Of a stretch of DNA of 64,000 nucleotides, positions 17,909-26,530 are shown piece after piece. The first letter of the stretch is position 1. Each line of letters opens with the position of its first letter. The stretch is from assembly GCF_039907765.1 (NCBI RefSeq), contig NZ_JARDJI010000001.1, positions 248,001-312,000 of the forward strand, in the 5' to 3' direction. A program made the position numbers and the translations under genes. The notes beneath the pieces are model-generated. The model saw only the letters and a list, made by a program, of their open reading frames with translations. It had not been told where the DNA came from and did no database searches. The DNA is from Aminobacter sp039907765. Its GTDB lineage: Bacteria; Pseudomonadota; Alphaproteobacteria; Rhizobiales; Rhizobiaceae.

Positions 17909-18367
17909 TCAGCCGATACGCGGAAAGACGTTGGACCGTTTGACGATCCCGTAGGCAAAACTCGTGTCGATCGCCGCGATCCCTTCAATCTTGTGCAGGC
18001 GTATGCGCACGAACTGCTCATAGTCCTGCAGGCTTTCGACGAGGACCCGCAGCAGATAGTCCGCGTCCCCGGTCATCACGTAGCAGTCGAGTATCGTGTC
18101 GATGTCGCGGATCTTTCGTTCGAAGGCTTCGATCACGTCCTCCGTATGCCGCTCGAGCCGAATGCGGACAAAGACTGTGATGGGCAGTCCGTAAGCCTGT
18201 TCGTCGACGATGGCGGTGTAGCCCTTGATGACGCCGGCGTCCTCCAGAAGGCGCAGACGGCGCAGGCAGGGGGAGGGCGACAGCGATACACGCTCCGACA
18301 GTTCCTGGTTCGTCAGCCGGCCGTCCTGCTGCAGGGCGGCGATGATCTGTCGGTCCTTGGCATCCAT
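17909..18367 (-). CDS. Lrp/AsnC-family transcriptional regulator
   Basis: A 152-residue regulator. The N-terminal helix-turn-helix (about residues 4-50, with LTNQELSERVSLSPSPCLRR) precedes the RAM ligand-binding domain (about residues 65-145). Divergent from the EamA exporter at 18481 and 113 bases from it, with a perfect palindrome in between. Lrp-type proteins sense amino acids and commonly control exporters and aminotransferases, both of which are encoded just across the spacer. Confidence 0.93.
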   Translation of the reverse strand: MDAKDRQIIAALQQDGRLTNQELSERVSLSPSPCLRRLRLLEDAGVIKGYTAIVDEQAYGLPITVFVRIRLERHTEDVIEAFERKIRDIDTILDCYVMTGDADYLLRVLVESLQDYEQFVRIRLHKIEGIAAIDTSFAYGIVKRSNVFPRIG

Positions 18368-18379
18368 TCTCGTCTCCTG

Positions 18380-18394
18380 TGGCAGATTCTGCCA
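18380..18394. promoter_or_regulatory. Palindrome TGGCAGA-T-TCTGCCA, candidate Lrp-type operator
   Basis: A perfect seven-base inverted repeat around one central base, 13 bases upstream of the Lrp/AsnC start codon and in the divergent spacer. The length and symmetry fit an Lrp-family site; autoregulation is the likeliest role. Confidence 0.55.
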
Positions 18395-18480
18395 AAAAAC
18401 TGGGACAAGCTATCCAATTTAGCAAGAACATTCCTGCAGATGCCTGGCAATGATTCCACGAAACTGGATCGAGGGAACAG

Positions 18481-19401
18481 ATGTCATCGGCGGTCGGCAG
18501 CGAGGCGACACAGGTCGCGCGGAACAACATCCAGACTGCGACGGTGCTTGGCTACGCCGCCATCGCGGTGACGGTCGCTGTCTGGGCAGGTTTTGCCCTT
18601 TCCATCCGCTACATCAGCGCCTCGGCCTTGACGACCGCCGACGTCGCGCTCATCCGCTTCGGTCTGCCGACACTGCTGCTCCTGCCGTTCCTTCCATCGC
18701 GCGGTCAGGCCCTGCGGTCGGTGAAGCCACGTGACGCCATGATGGTGATCTGCGGGGCAGGGTTGCCGTTCTTCTTCGTCGCTTCCGCTGGCGGGGCGGC
18801 AACATCCGCGACCTATGTCGGTGCGCTGATTGCCGGGACGTCGCCGCTGTCGGTCGCTCTTGTCGGCTATGCGATCGACCGCCGCTTCCCGCCGGCGACG
18901 CGCTGGCACGCGCTTGCAATCATCGTCGCCGGTGCCGCCGCCCTCGTGGTCGCCGCGCCGGCGGGTGTTTCCGCATCCACCGCCAAGGGGGTGGCACTTC
19001 TCCTGGGCGCCAGCCTGTTCTGGGGGATCTACACCCTGGGCCTTCGCCGAGCCGGCCTGGATGCGGTCGGAAGCACGCTGCTTCTCAACGTGCCGTCCCT
19101 CGTCGGCCTGTTGGTGCTGATGGCTTCCGGCATGGTCGATAGCCACCTCGGGACGTTCTCGCTTGCCGAAGCAGCCCCCTTCCTCTTGGTCCAGGGCCTC
19201 GGCGTGGGCCTGATTTCGAGCCTCACCTACGTCGTCGCCATTGCCCGCCTCGGCGCCGCCCGCAGCGCCGCCGTCGGCTCGCTGGCGCCGGCACTCGCCA
19301 GCCTCCTGGCCGTCCCGTTCCTTGGCGAATCGCTCACGCCGCTGACTGCGCTTGGTGTCGGCGCGATCACCTTGGGCGTCGTCCTGTCCAATCGTTCCTG
19401 A
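18481..19401 (+). CDS. EamA/DMT-family exporter
   Basis: A 306-residue inner-membrane protein with about ten hydrophobic spans in two EamA repeats (roughly residues 18-150 and 160-300). A GAGGG ribosome site precedes the ATG. It is divergent from the Lrp-type regulator and followed 21 bases later by an aminotransferase. Such exporters release amino acids or metabolites; regulation by the adjacent Lrp-type protein suggests an amino acid or its derivative. Confidence 0.88.
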   Translation: MSSAVGSEATQVARNNIQTATVLGYAAIAVTVAVWAGFALSIRYISASALTTADVALIRFGLPTLLLLPFLPSRGQALRSVKPRDAMMVICGAGLPFFFVASAGGAATSATYVGALIAGTSPLSVALVGYAIDRRFPPATRWHALAIIVAGAAALVVAAPAGVSASTAKGVALLLGASLFWGIYTLGLRRAGLDAVGSTLLLNVPSLVGLLVLMASGMVDSHLGTFSLAEAAPFLLVQGLGVGLISSLTYVVAIARLGAARSAAVGSLAPALASLLAVPFLGESLTPLTALGVGAITLGVVLSNRS

Positions 19402-19422
19402 TCTCAACCGAGGATTAGAGCC

Positions 19423-20622
19423 ATGTTCTCGAACCTGCCCATCCTTCCCGCGGATCCGCTTTGGGGGCTGAGCGCTGCATTCCGGCACGATCCCCGTCCG
19501 TCCAGGATCGATCTGGTGGTCGGTGTCTATCGCGATGCCACCGGCATCACGCCGGTTCTGGACGTCGTCAAGGCGGCCGAGCGCCGACTGGCGATGGAGG
19601 CGCCGTCGAAAGCGTACCGGTCGCTGGCCGGGAACGTCGATTTCAATGATGGAATGGCGAAGCTCTTGCTCGGGGCGGACCCTGCGCGCCTGGCACGCCA
19701 GTTCACGATGCAGACCATCGGGGCGAGCGGCGCGCTGCGGCTCCTGGCCGATCTCGTCGCTCGTGCCAACCCCGAGGCGACCGTGTGGTCGACCGATCCT
19801 GCCTATGTCAATCACCGGCCGCTGATGGAAGCAGCCCGGCTTCGGGTGAACCATTATCGCTGGCGCGAGCGTGGCGGTGTTGTCGATGTCGAAGCGGTCC
19901 TCGACGATCTTGCCGCCGCGCGCCGCGGCGACATCGTGTTGCTGCACGGGTGCTGCCACAACCCGACCGGCATCGACCTGCCGCTCGAAGGCTGGACGGC
20001 GGTCGCGGAATTGTGCGCAAACCGCGGTCTGGTTCCTCTCGTCGACATCGCCTACCAGGGTTTTGGCGACGGCCTCGATGAAGATGCCGCGGGCCTGCGC
20101 CTCCTGGTGGACAGGCTCGAAACGGTGCTCGTCTCGGCAAGCTGCTCGAAGAACATGGGCCTCTATTGCGAACGCACGGGGACCGCGACCGTGATCGCCG
20201 CGGACGCGCCCGCGCTTCGTGCGATACCCGGCACGCTCGAACGCATCACGCGCAGCAACTATTCCATGCCGGCCGAGCACGGTGCGGCCATCGCCGCAGC
20301 CCTCCTTGCCGATCCGGAGCCCTGGCGCTGTGAACTCGAAGGCATGAGGCGTCGCGTCGTCGGCCTGAGAAACGCTTTGGCGGATGCGCTCGAGCGCCTC
20401 GGTCTCCCCGAGGAAATGTGCGGTCTGCGGCATCACAAGGGCATGTTCTCGCTGCTTCCGCTTGGTCCGGACGCGATGACGCGGCTGCGCGAGGAGTTCG
20501 CCATCTACGGCACGCAGACCGGCCGCATCAACATCGCCGGTCTCCACCCCGATCAGATCGAGCCGGTCGCTCATGCGCTGGCTCGCGTTTCGTCGGCGGA
20601 TCGCCGTTCGGTGGCCGCCTAG
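19423..20622 (+). CDS. Class I aminotransferase (aspartate/aromatic amino acid type)
   Basis: A 399-residue PLP enzyme of the AspC/TyrB group. The family signatures are HGCCHNPTGID (Asn180), VDIAYQG (Asp208) and SASCSKNMGLYCER, in which Lys243 should form the Schiff base with PLP. It transfers the amino group of aspartate or an aromatic amino acid to a 2-oxo acid in the cytosol. The gene follows the EamA exporter by 21 bases and is probably co-transcribed with it. A relation to the ammonia-lyase-like gene 270 bases downstream is possible, since both families act on aromatic or imidazole amino acids, but it is unproven. Confidence 0.9.
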   Translation: MFSNLPILPADPLWGLSAAFRHDPRPSRIDLVVGVYRDATGITPVLDVVKAAERRLAMEAPSKAYRSLAGNVDFNDGMAKLLLGADPARLARQFTMQTIGASGALRLLADLVARANPEATVWSTDPAYVNHRPLMEAARLRVNHYRWRERGGVVDVEAVLDDLAAARRGDIVLLHGCCHNPTGIDLPLEGWTAVAELCANRGLVPLVDIAYQGFGDGLDEDAAGLRLLVDRLETVLVSASCSKNMGLYCERTGTATVIAADAPALRAIPGTLERITRSNYSMPAEHGAAIAAALLADPEPWRCELEGMRRRVVGLRNALADALERLGLPEEMCGLRHHKGMFSLLPLGPDAMTRLREEFAIYGTQTGRINIAGLHPDQIEPVAHALARVSSADRRSVAA

Positions 20623-20676
20623 GCAGTCGAGATATCCTCTCAGCTGTTCGGGAATGGCCGTGGGCGCTGGAAATCT

Positions 20677-20692
20677 GAGGCATCTTTGCCTC
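20677..20692 (+). terminator. Stem-loop after the aminotransferase gene
   Basis: GAGGCA-TCTT-TGCCTC forms a six-base stem with a four-base loop, extendable by one GC and one GT pair. It lies 55 bases after the aminotransferase stop and about 200 bases before the ammonia-lyase-like gene. It may terminate the upstream operon; a T run is lacking. Confidence 0.4.
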
Positions 20693-20891
20693 GGTTGGTG
20701 AAGCGCTCGTTGCGGCTCCCGCCACTTCGACTTCCTTCCGTTTGACGAAATAAGCGACCGATCCAAGTCGCTTTCATCGCTCGGCCTGGACATCGGTTCC
20801 TCTATGACGCGACGCTTGTCTGGATCGCGTGCCCTTTGTCAGTCTCGACTATTTCGGACTCTGATCGGCACATTCGTTTGGAAAGCATGTG

Positions 20892-22376
20892 ATGACGATA
20901 TCCCTCGATAGAGCTCCGAGCTGGCGCGACATCGCGCGCGTCGGTGATGGCGAAGCGCTGACCCTGGCCCCGGCCGCCTGGGATCGTATCGCCTACGCGA
21001 ACCGCATCGTGGCGCGCATCGTTGAACACGGCGTACGCGTCTACGGCGTGAACACCGGGGTTGGTGCGCTGTCGAACACGGTGGTCGAGCCTGCCTTGCA
21101 GGAGAGACTGTCGCGCAACATCATCCTCAGCCACGCTTGCGGGGTTGGCGACCTGGTGCCGGAGCGCGGCATTCGCGCCATCATTGCGTCGCAGGTCGCC
21201 AATTTCGCCCATGGCCATTCGGGCGTACGCCCCGAGATCGTCCGCAACCTGCTGGCCTTCCTGGAACGGGACTGCATTCCGGAAGTGCCCTCACGCGGCT
21301 CGGCCGGCTATCTCACGCACAATGCCCACATCGCCCTGGTGTTGATCGGTGAGGGCAGGGCGCGCGTCGCCGGGCGTCGCATGAGTGGCCGCGATGCCTT
21401 GGCCGCCATCGGGCTCGAGCCGCTGCTGCTCGGCGCCAAGGAGGGCCTGAGTCTCGTCAACGGCACGGCATGCGCGACCGGCCTGTTGAGCATGGCCTTG
21501 GCCCGTGCCGAACGCCTGCTGAGCTGGGCCGATGCCGCCGCGGCGCTGACCCTGGAAGCCGCCGGCGGCCAGATGGCGGCCTTCGACGAGCGCGTGCTCG
21601 CCCTGCGCCCATCGCCCGGCATCGAAGCGGTAGGCGCAACATTGCGTCAACTGCTCGAGGGCAGTGGCCTGATCGCGGCCGCCAGCGGCAGGCGCACCCA
21701 GGACGCGCTGAGCCTTCGCGCGGTTCCGCATGTGCATGGCGCCGCACGCGAGGTTCTGGAGCGCTCGGCCCAGCTGGTCGACCGCGAACTGGCTTCGGTC
21801 ACCGACAATCCGGCCGTGTTGGGCACACCGGAGAACCCTATGGCGTTCTCGGAGGCGCATGCCGTGGCGCCCGCGTTGGGTCAGGCCGCAGACGGCCTGG
21901 CGATCGCTCTCGCGCAGGTGGCGGGGATGAGCGAACGGCGCATAGACCGTCTCGTCAATCCGCTCGTCAACGGTCTGCCGGCATTCCTGGCCAGCGAAGG
22001 CGGCTGCAATTCCGGCTTCATGATCGCACAGTACACCGCCGCCTCCTTGAGCAACGCCAACCGTCGCCTCGCGGCCCCGGCTGCGACCGACGGCGGTGTC
22101 ACCTCCGGCCTGCAGGAAGACTTTCTTGCCCACCCGACGGTCGCCGCCAACAAGCTGCTGGCCGTGGTCGACAACGCCGAATACATCCTCGCCATCGAAC
22201 TGATGGCGGCTGCGCAGGCGCATGATTTCCTGGCCGGCCAGGAAGCGCGCGCGCCTCGCACCGATGCGATCTATCGCGCCGTGCGCGGGCATGTCGCGCA
22301 CTATGCCGACGATCGGCCGCTGTCGTGGGATATGGAAACGCTGCGCGACTTCATCCGCGAGGCGGACGTCCCCTAG
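20892..22376 (+). CDS. Histidine/aromatic ammonia-lyase superfamily protein lacking the MIO triad (ergothionase-like)
   Basis: A 494-residue protein of normal HAL/PAL length and fold. It keeps YGVNTG (Tyr51), the NGT asparagine (Asn190), QD-x-x-SLR (Gln270), SVTDNP and the late QED (Glu409). At the site where HutH has GSVG-ASG-DLAPLAH, this protein reads GSAG-YLTHNAH: the Ala-Ser-Gly that cyclises to methylidene-imidazolone is missing. The HAL tyrosine of DPYSLR is also replaced (DALSLR). A normal MIO-dependent deamination is therefore not expected. The known MIO-free branch is ergothionase, which eliminates trimethylamine from ergothioneine to give thiourocanate. That is the best assignment, from established family knowledge; ATG at 20892 is chosen, GTG at 20889 is possible. 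Confidence 0.8.
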   Translation: MTISLDRAPSWRDIARVGDGEALTLAPAAWDRIAYANRIVARIVEHGVRVYGVNTGVGALSNTVVEPALQERLSRNIILSHACGVGDLVPERGIRAIIASQVANFAHGHSGVRPEIVRNLLAFLERDCIPEVPSRGSAGYLTHNAHIALVLIGEGRARVAGRRMSGRDALAAIGLEPLLLGAKEGLSLVNGTACATGLLSMALARAERLLSWADAAAALTLEAAGGQMAAFDERVLALRPSPGIEAVGATLRQLLEGSGLIAAASGRRTQDALSLRAVPHVHGAAREVLERSAQLVDRELASVTDNPAVLGTPENPMAFSEAHAVAPALGQAADGLAIALAQVAGMSERRIDRLVNPLVNGLPAFLASEGGCNSGFMIAQYTAASLSNANRRLAAPAATDGGVTSGLQEDFLAHPTVAANKLLAVVDNAEYILAIELMAAAQAHDFLAGQEARAPRTDAIYRAVRGHVAHYADDRPLSWDMETLRDFIREADVP

Positions 22377-22647
22377 AATTCCATCTGCCGTGGCCGGCGC
22401 TGGGAAGGGCTCGCCGGCCTCACTTGCCTTCACGATTTCGCGATCTGACCCCGGAGGGGCGCCAATCCGGCGCCTGCGGCGCGATTCGCTGCCAATTGCC
22501 GCATTCCGCTCGGCCCATCCAATGTCGACTTAGGCCGAACGCGCCTCCCATGCCGTTGGATACGGCGGGCGAGGGGCGTGGGATTCCCCGGGTTTTCCAG
22601 GGGCATCTTTGCAGTACGACATCCATGCGATGAGGATCGAAACGGAG

Positions 22648-23313
22648 ATGAAGACGGGAATGAACCAGCGAGCCACGATGACGGGGCGCCTCTTCGAGGA
22701 CACAGCCGCAGCAGGTGGGATCCGTGGCGCAAGATTTCGGGCACTCGCTCTCGCCAGCGCCATGCTAGCAGCCGGGCCAGCGGCCGCGCACGAATTCACG
22801 GCCGGGATCCTGAGCGTCGGCGAAGGGCGCGAGGCGCGGCTGGCCGAGGCGGTGCGGGGCTTCCTCCTGGCGGCCGACGAGCGCGACGGGCATGCCGGCG
22901 AAACGTCGGACGGCCATCTCGGCGGAGTGGACGTGAACATTCTCCCGTTGCCGGCCGAAGCCGCGGCGGGCGTCGACAAGCTCAACGGCCGCCCCGACGC
23001 GACGCCCCACGTGACGGTGGTCATCGGTCCGGAGAAGGAAGCGGCGACGGCGATGGCCGAGGCTTCGGCGAACGGAGCCGTGCTGCGCCCCGGCACCTTG
23101 CCGGCACGCAGCCTCTGGGCCGAGGCCACGGCGGCGGACAGCTTCGCCGCGCGCTACCGCAGCGCCTATGGCACCGCGCCGACCGAGGCTGCCGCCGAGG
23201 GCTACAACGCCGCGCGCCGTCTGGAGCAGGCGATCCGCCCCCTGGACGGAACCGAACCCCGCGCCGAGCTGGCATCCGCGCTGGCCAAGACCGAAGCCGG
23301 CATCGACTGGTAG
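22648..23313 (+). CDS. Secreted periplasmic-binding-protein-like protein (partial fold)
   Basis: A protein of about 221 residues if the ATG at 22648 is used; other in-frame starts (TTG 22609, ATG 22660) are possible. A signal-peptide-like segment (hydrophobic run ending AAGPAAAHEF, about residues 30-48) follows an unusually long N-terminus. The C-terminal part (ADSFAARYRSAYGTAP...EGYNAARRLEQA) resembles the late region of branched-chain amino acid (type I) binding proteins, which are normally about 380 residues. It may be a shortened relative or part of a decaying gene. Its role beside the ammonia-lyase-like gene is unknown. Confidence 0.5.
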   Translation: MKTGMNQRATMTGRLFEDTAAAGGIRGARFRALALASAMLAAGPAAAHEFTAGILSVGEGREARLAEAVRGFLLAADERDGHAGETSDGHLGGVDVNILPLPAEAAAGVDKLNGRPDATPHVTVVIGPEKEAATAMAEASANGAVLRPGTLPARSLWAEATAADSFAARYRSAYGTAPTEAAAEGYNAARRLEQAIRPLDGTEPRAELASALAKTEAGIDW

Positions 23314-23336
23314 TCGGTCGCGAGTGCACGCAAGAC

Positions 23337-23358
23337 GATGGCGCCGCGCGGCGCCATC
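23337..23358. terminator. 22-base perfect palindrome downstream of the secreted protein gene
   Basis: GATGGCGCC-GCGC-GGCGCCATC, a nine-base GC-rich stem and four-base loop, starts 24 bases after the stop codon. It fits a terminator hairpin for the genes to its left, although no T run follows. Confidence 0.45.
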
Positions 23359-23450
23359 GAGGGCGGCGCCACCGCAGCCCTGACCTTGGCCCTGCTCGGG
23401 GTCGTGGGGTCGCTACCACCCGGCCATCATGTCGGGTGGCAGCATCAGCA

Positions 23451-23600
23451 TCAACGGGGTGCTTCGCCCGGTGCGATGCCGAAGACGAACTCCGCCTTGC
23501 CCTGTCCCATGTTGTAGTACTGGTGCCTGCAGCCCGCGGGAATGTAGAAGCCGTCGCGCGGGCCCGTCTCGAACAACGAGATGCAATGCCCCCCCGGGCA
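23451..23600 (-). pseudogene. Cupin C-terminal remnant
   Basis: About 49 codons in an open frame read PGGHCISLFETGPRDGFYIP, then AGCRHQYYNMG and FVFGIAPGE, which is a typical second half of a cupin barrel (GDGFYIPAGxxHxYxN). No start codon or N-terminal cupin half exists: the frame is cut off just before the LysR stop codon at 23602. It is therefore a truncated relic, probably left by a deletion that joined it to the LysR gene. The intact gene may once have belonged to the neighbouring catabolic group. Confidence 0.6.
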
Positions 23601-23601
23601 A

Positions 23602-24549
23602 TCAGGCGACCGTCAGGCTCGCATGAATCCGCCGCGCGCGCGCTTCCATGTCGCCTATATGGGTCTCGACGTGCTGCCGGAAGCGGCCGATCAGCGGATC
23701 GTGCTCGAGCGTCCGGTGGGTGATCGCCCCGAGCATGATGTCCACCGTCGGCGCGTCGAAAGGCACGAGCCTGAGCTCGCCCCTTTCCAGTTGCTCGACC
23801 ACCGAGAAGATCGGCAGGACGGTCAGGCTGTCGGTGTCGTGCAGCAGGCTCAGGATCGCGCCGGATGCGCCACTGCTCACGACCGGGCGGATTTGCGTCA
23901 CATGTGCCGAACTGAGGCAATCGCGCATGACCGTGTGCAGGGTGCTCTCCTTGGCGTGGCTCACCCATTCGGCCTGCTCGAGGTCCCGCACCGTTATGCG
24001 ATCAAGACCGAGGAGCGGATGTCCTGCGCGGCAGACGATGGCGTGGCTCAGCATCACAAGCCCGCTCGTCGCCAGGTTGAACCGGTCCTGGCTCAAATGG
24101 ATCGGGCCGAAGGCGATGTCGATGCGGTTCTGTTGGACGAGATAGCGCATCTCGGTCGAATAGGCCGGCGTGATGTCGAAGCTGACGCCCGGATACTGCT
24201 TGCGGAAGCTGGTCACGATCTGCGGAAACAGGCTGTCGCAGATGAACGGAGGCGCACCGATGCGCAGGTGGCCGGCGGCCCCGCTGGCCTTGTCGGCGGC
24301 CAGCCTGGCCGCGTTGGCGAGTGCGGCGCGGATCAACTGGCCCGATTCAGCCAACTGGCGACCGAACTCGGTCGGAACCACCGGCCGCCGGCGCTGGGCC
24401 AGCAATTCGGTGCCCAGGCGCTTTTCCAGCATTGCCACGGTTTTCGACAGGGCAGGCTGTGTCGTGCCGAGATTCTTGGCTGCAAGCGAGAACGACTGCT
24501 GCTCGACGATTTCGGCAAGCTGAATGAGGCTACGAGGGTCGATTTGCAT
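23602..24549 (-). CDS. LysR-family transcriptional regulator
   Basis: A 315-residue protein with an N-terminal winged helix (residues 5-63, FSLAAKNLGTTQPALSKTVA) and a standard effector domain from about residue 93. Divergent from the NitT/TauT-type ABC operon at 24723, so probably its regulator, although the ammonia-lyase-like gene is also near. An inverted repeat in the spacer may be its binding site. The 3' end abuts a cupin relic. Confidence 0.92.
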   Translation of the reverse strand: MQIDPRSLIQLAEIVEQQSFSLAAKNLGTTQPALSKTVAMLEKRLGTELLAQRRRPVVPTEFGRQLAESGQLIRAALANAARLAADKASGAAGHLRIGAPPFICDSLFPQIVTSFRKQYPGVSFDITPAYSTEMRYLVQQNRIDIAFGPIHLSQDRFNLATSGLVMLSHAIVCRAGHPLLGLDRITVRDLEQAEWVSHAKESTLHTVMRDCLSSAHVTQIRPVVSSGASGAILSLLHDTDSLTVLPIFSVVEQLERGELRLVPFDAPTVDIMLGAITHRTLEHDPLIGRFRQHVETHIGDMEARARRIHASLTVA

Positions 24550-24567
24550 AACTGTCCGACATGATGA

Positions 24568-24594
24568 GATGCGATAATATCATTTTTGCGCATC
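24568..24594. promoter_or_regulatory. Candidate LysR site, GATGCG-N15-CGCATC
   Basis: Six-base arms flank an A+T-rich core (ATAATATCATTTTT) 19 bases upstream of the LysR start codon and about 130 bases before the ABC ATPase. This is the usual place and shape of a LysR autoregulatory site; the core could also serve as a -10 region. Confidence 0.35.
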
Positions 24595-24722
24595 GAATTT
24601 CCAGTCTATCGTCCCTCAACGACATGCGGCATCCCCGAGGTTGATGCTTGCAGGTCGATGGGTGCCGCCGCTGCCGGCAGGAACTGGACTGTCGGCCTGC
24701 CCGCTGGGAGGAAACCGTGCTG

Positions 24723-25514
24723 ATGCAAAGTCCCGCAGTCGCCGGAACGGTCCTGTCCGTTACCGGAGTTCGCAAGGCTTATGGCGATGCCGTGCCTGTT
24801 CTCGACGGCATCGAGCTGTCGATCGGAGCGGGCGAGTTCGTCTCGGTCATCGGCCCATCCGGCTGCGGCAAGACCACGCTTTTGACCGTCCTTTCCTATC
24901 TCAGCCAGCCCGATCAGGGGCAGGTCGTTTTCGATGGCCGCAGCCATGACGCGCCGCCCGAGGGCCTGGCCATCGTCTTTCAGGACTACAGCCGCTCGCT
25001 CTTTCCCTGGCGGCGTAACATCGACAACGTAATCCTCGGCATGCACCGCGATCGGGTGAGCTCCGCCACCGCCAAGCGCGAATCCGCCGCCGCTCTGCTG
25101 GCCAAGGTCGGCCTGGCCGGGTTCGAACAGCGCTATCCGTGGCAGCTTTCCGGCGGCATGCAACAGCGGGTGGCGATCGCCCGGGCGCTGGCGGCCAATC
25201 CCCGCCTTCTCCTCCTCGATGAACCGCTCGCTGCAGTCGATGCCCAGACCCGCTCGGAGATCCAGGACCTGATCTTGTCGCTGGCGCGCGAACGCCAGCA
25301 GGCCTGCCTGCTCGTCACCCATGACGTCGAAGAGGCGATCTACATGGCCGACAAGCTGGTCGTCCTCACCAAGCGCCCCACCCGGGTGCGCGAGGAGATC
25401 GTCCTCGGTCTCCCGAAACCGCGCGACCAGATCGAAACGCGCGAAATGCGGGAGTTCCTGAAGATACGCCATCACGTCATGACGCTGATGCGCGACGCAC
25501 ACAATAAGTCCTGA
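24723..25514 (+). CDS. NitT/TauT-type ABC transporter ATP-binding protein
   Basis: A 263-residue ATPase (start ATG 24723; a GTG at 24717 lies closer to the GGGAGG ribosome site and may be the true start). Walker A is GPSGCGKTT, the signature LSGGMQQR, Walker B LLLDEP and the switch THDVEEA. The lack of a C-terminal TOBE domain and the EEAIYMADKLVVLTKRP run are typical of nitrate/sulfonate/taurine importers. First gene of a five-gene operon that ends with a sulfatase-type hydrolase. Confidence 0.92.
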   Translation: MQSPAVAGTVLSVTGVRKAYGDAVPVLDGIELSIGAGEFVSVIGPSGCGKTTLLTVLSYLSQPDQGQVVFDGRSHDAPPEGLAIVFQDYSRSLFPWRRNIDNVILGMHRDRVSSATAKRESAAALLAKVGLAGFEQRYPWQLSGGMQQRVAIARALAANPRLLLLDEPLAAVDAQTRSEIQDLILSLARERQQACLLVTHDVEEAIYMADKLVVLTKRPTRVREEIVLGLPKPRDQIETREMREFLKIRHHVMTLMRDAHNKS

Positions 25515-25536
25515 TGGACCAAAGAGGGAGGAAAGC

Positions 25537-26502
25537 ATGAAGTTCGGTACGGTTTCGAAGGCGGCGATCGTGTCCTGCCTTGCATTGCTGGGTGCGGCGG
25601 GCGCCACGGCCGCCGCGGACCTGAAGGTCGCGGTGCTCAAGACGGCCAATGTGCTTTCCCTGCAGCACGCCGTCGACGCAGGCTACTTCAGGGACGAGGG
25701 CCTCGACGTCGAGGTCTCGACCCTCAACAACGGGCCGGCGGTGGCCTCGGCGGTCGTCAGCGGATCGGCCGACATCGGCTTTGCGGCGGCGGTTGCCGTG
25801 GTCAGCGCGCGGGCGAACAACCAGCCGGTCAGGTTCTTCTCCAATCTCGCGCTCGAAACCAAGACCGGCAACAGCATCTGGCTGATTGCACCGGAGCGGG
25901 CGGGCAATATCAAGGTCGCCGATCTCAAGGGCAAGACGATCGCGATCAATGCCGCGGGCGGCCAGTGCGAGCTCGTCGTGCGCACCAACCTCAAGGCCGT
26001 CGGTCTCGCCTGGGAGGACGTCAAGCCGCTGGTGCTGCCGTTCCCGCAGATTCCGGCTGCCCTGCAGCTTGGCAATGCCGATGCCGGCTGCGTGCTCGAA
26101 CCCTTCTACTCGGCTTCGCGCCTGTCGCCCGAGATCAAGGCCCAGGTGCTCGTGCCCGGCACCATGCCGGACATGAAGGACGACTATTTCGGGTTGATGG
26201 ACGGCTTCTTCGCCACCGACGAATGGCTGAGCGCGAACACCGATTCCGCTACCAAGTTCGCCAAGGCCGTCGCCAGGTCGAACAGCGACATCATGAAGGA
26301 CTCGTCCATCATGGCCGCGTTGATGGAAAAGCAGCTCGGCGTGAAGCCGGAGATCGCGGCCGCTGCCAGGATCAATCTCGACACCCGCCCCGGTCCCGTC
26401 GCCGAGAAGGACTTCCAGAACCTGATCGATCTGATGACGGCGGCCGGCATGCTGGCCGGTCCGGTCAAGGCGTCGGACCTCGTCTTTCCGGTCAGTTACT
26501 GA
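25537..26502 (+). CDS. NitT/TauT-type ABC transporter substrate-binding protein
   Basis: A 321-residue periplasmic protein with a signal peptide (cleavage probably after GATAAA near residue 28) and a TauA/SsuA-like body with the usual motif NGPAVASAVVSGSADIGFA. A GGGAGGAAAG ribosome site precedes the ATG. It delivers the substrate to the two permeases encoded after it. The sulfatase in the same operon suggests a sulfate ester, sulfonate or phosphonate, but aromatic or pyrimidine-like ligands are also known for this class. Confidence 0.9.
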   Translation: MKFGTVSKAAIVSCLALLGAAGATAAADLKVAVLKTANVLSLQHAVDAGYFRDEGLDVEVSTLNNGPAVASAVVSGSADIGFAAAVAVVSARANNQPVRFFSNLALETKTGNSIWLIAPERAGNIKVADLKGKTIAINAAGGQCELVVRTNLKAVGLAWEDVKPLVLPFPQIPAALQLGNADAGCVLEPFYSASRLSPEIKAQVLVPGTMPDMKDDYFGLMDGFFATDEWLSANTDSATKFAKAVARSNSDIMKDSSIMAALMEKQLGVKPEIAAAARINLDTRPGPVAEKDFQNLIDLMTAAGMLAGPVKASDLVFPVSY

Positions 26503-26530
26503 CGCCAGCCGGCCATTGGGGATTGCGGAC

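Noticed and set aside
20892..22376. Straight annotation as histidine ammonia-lyase (hutH)
   Set aside because: The Ala-Ser-Gly that forms the essential MIO group is missing, and no hutU, hutI or hutG gene is nearby.
22530..23129. Reverse frame with a hydrophobic C-terminal run (FIPVFISVSILIAW)
   Set aside because: Most of the frame mirrors the secreted protein gene and is serine/proline/arginine-rich; no start or partner supports it.
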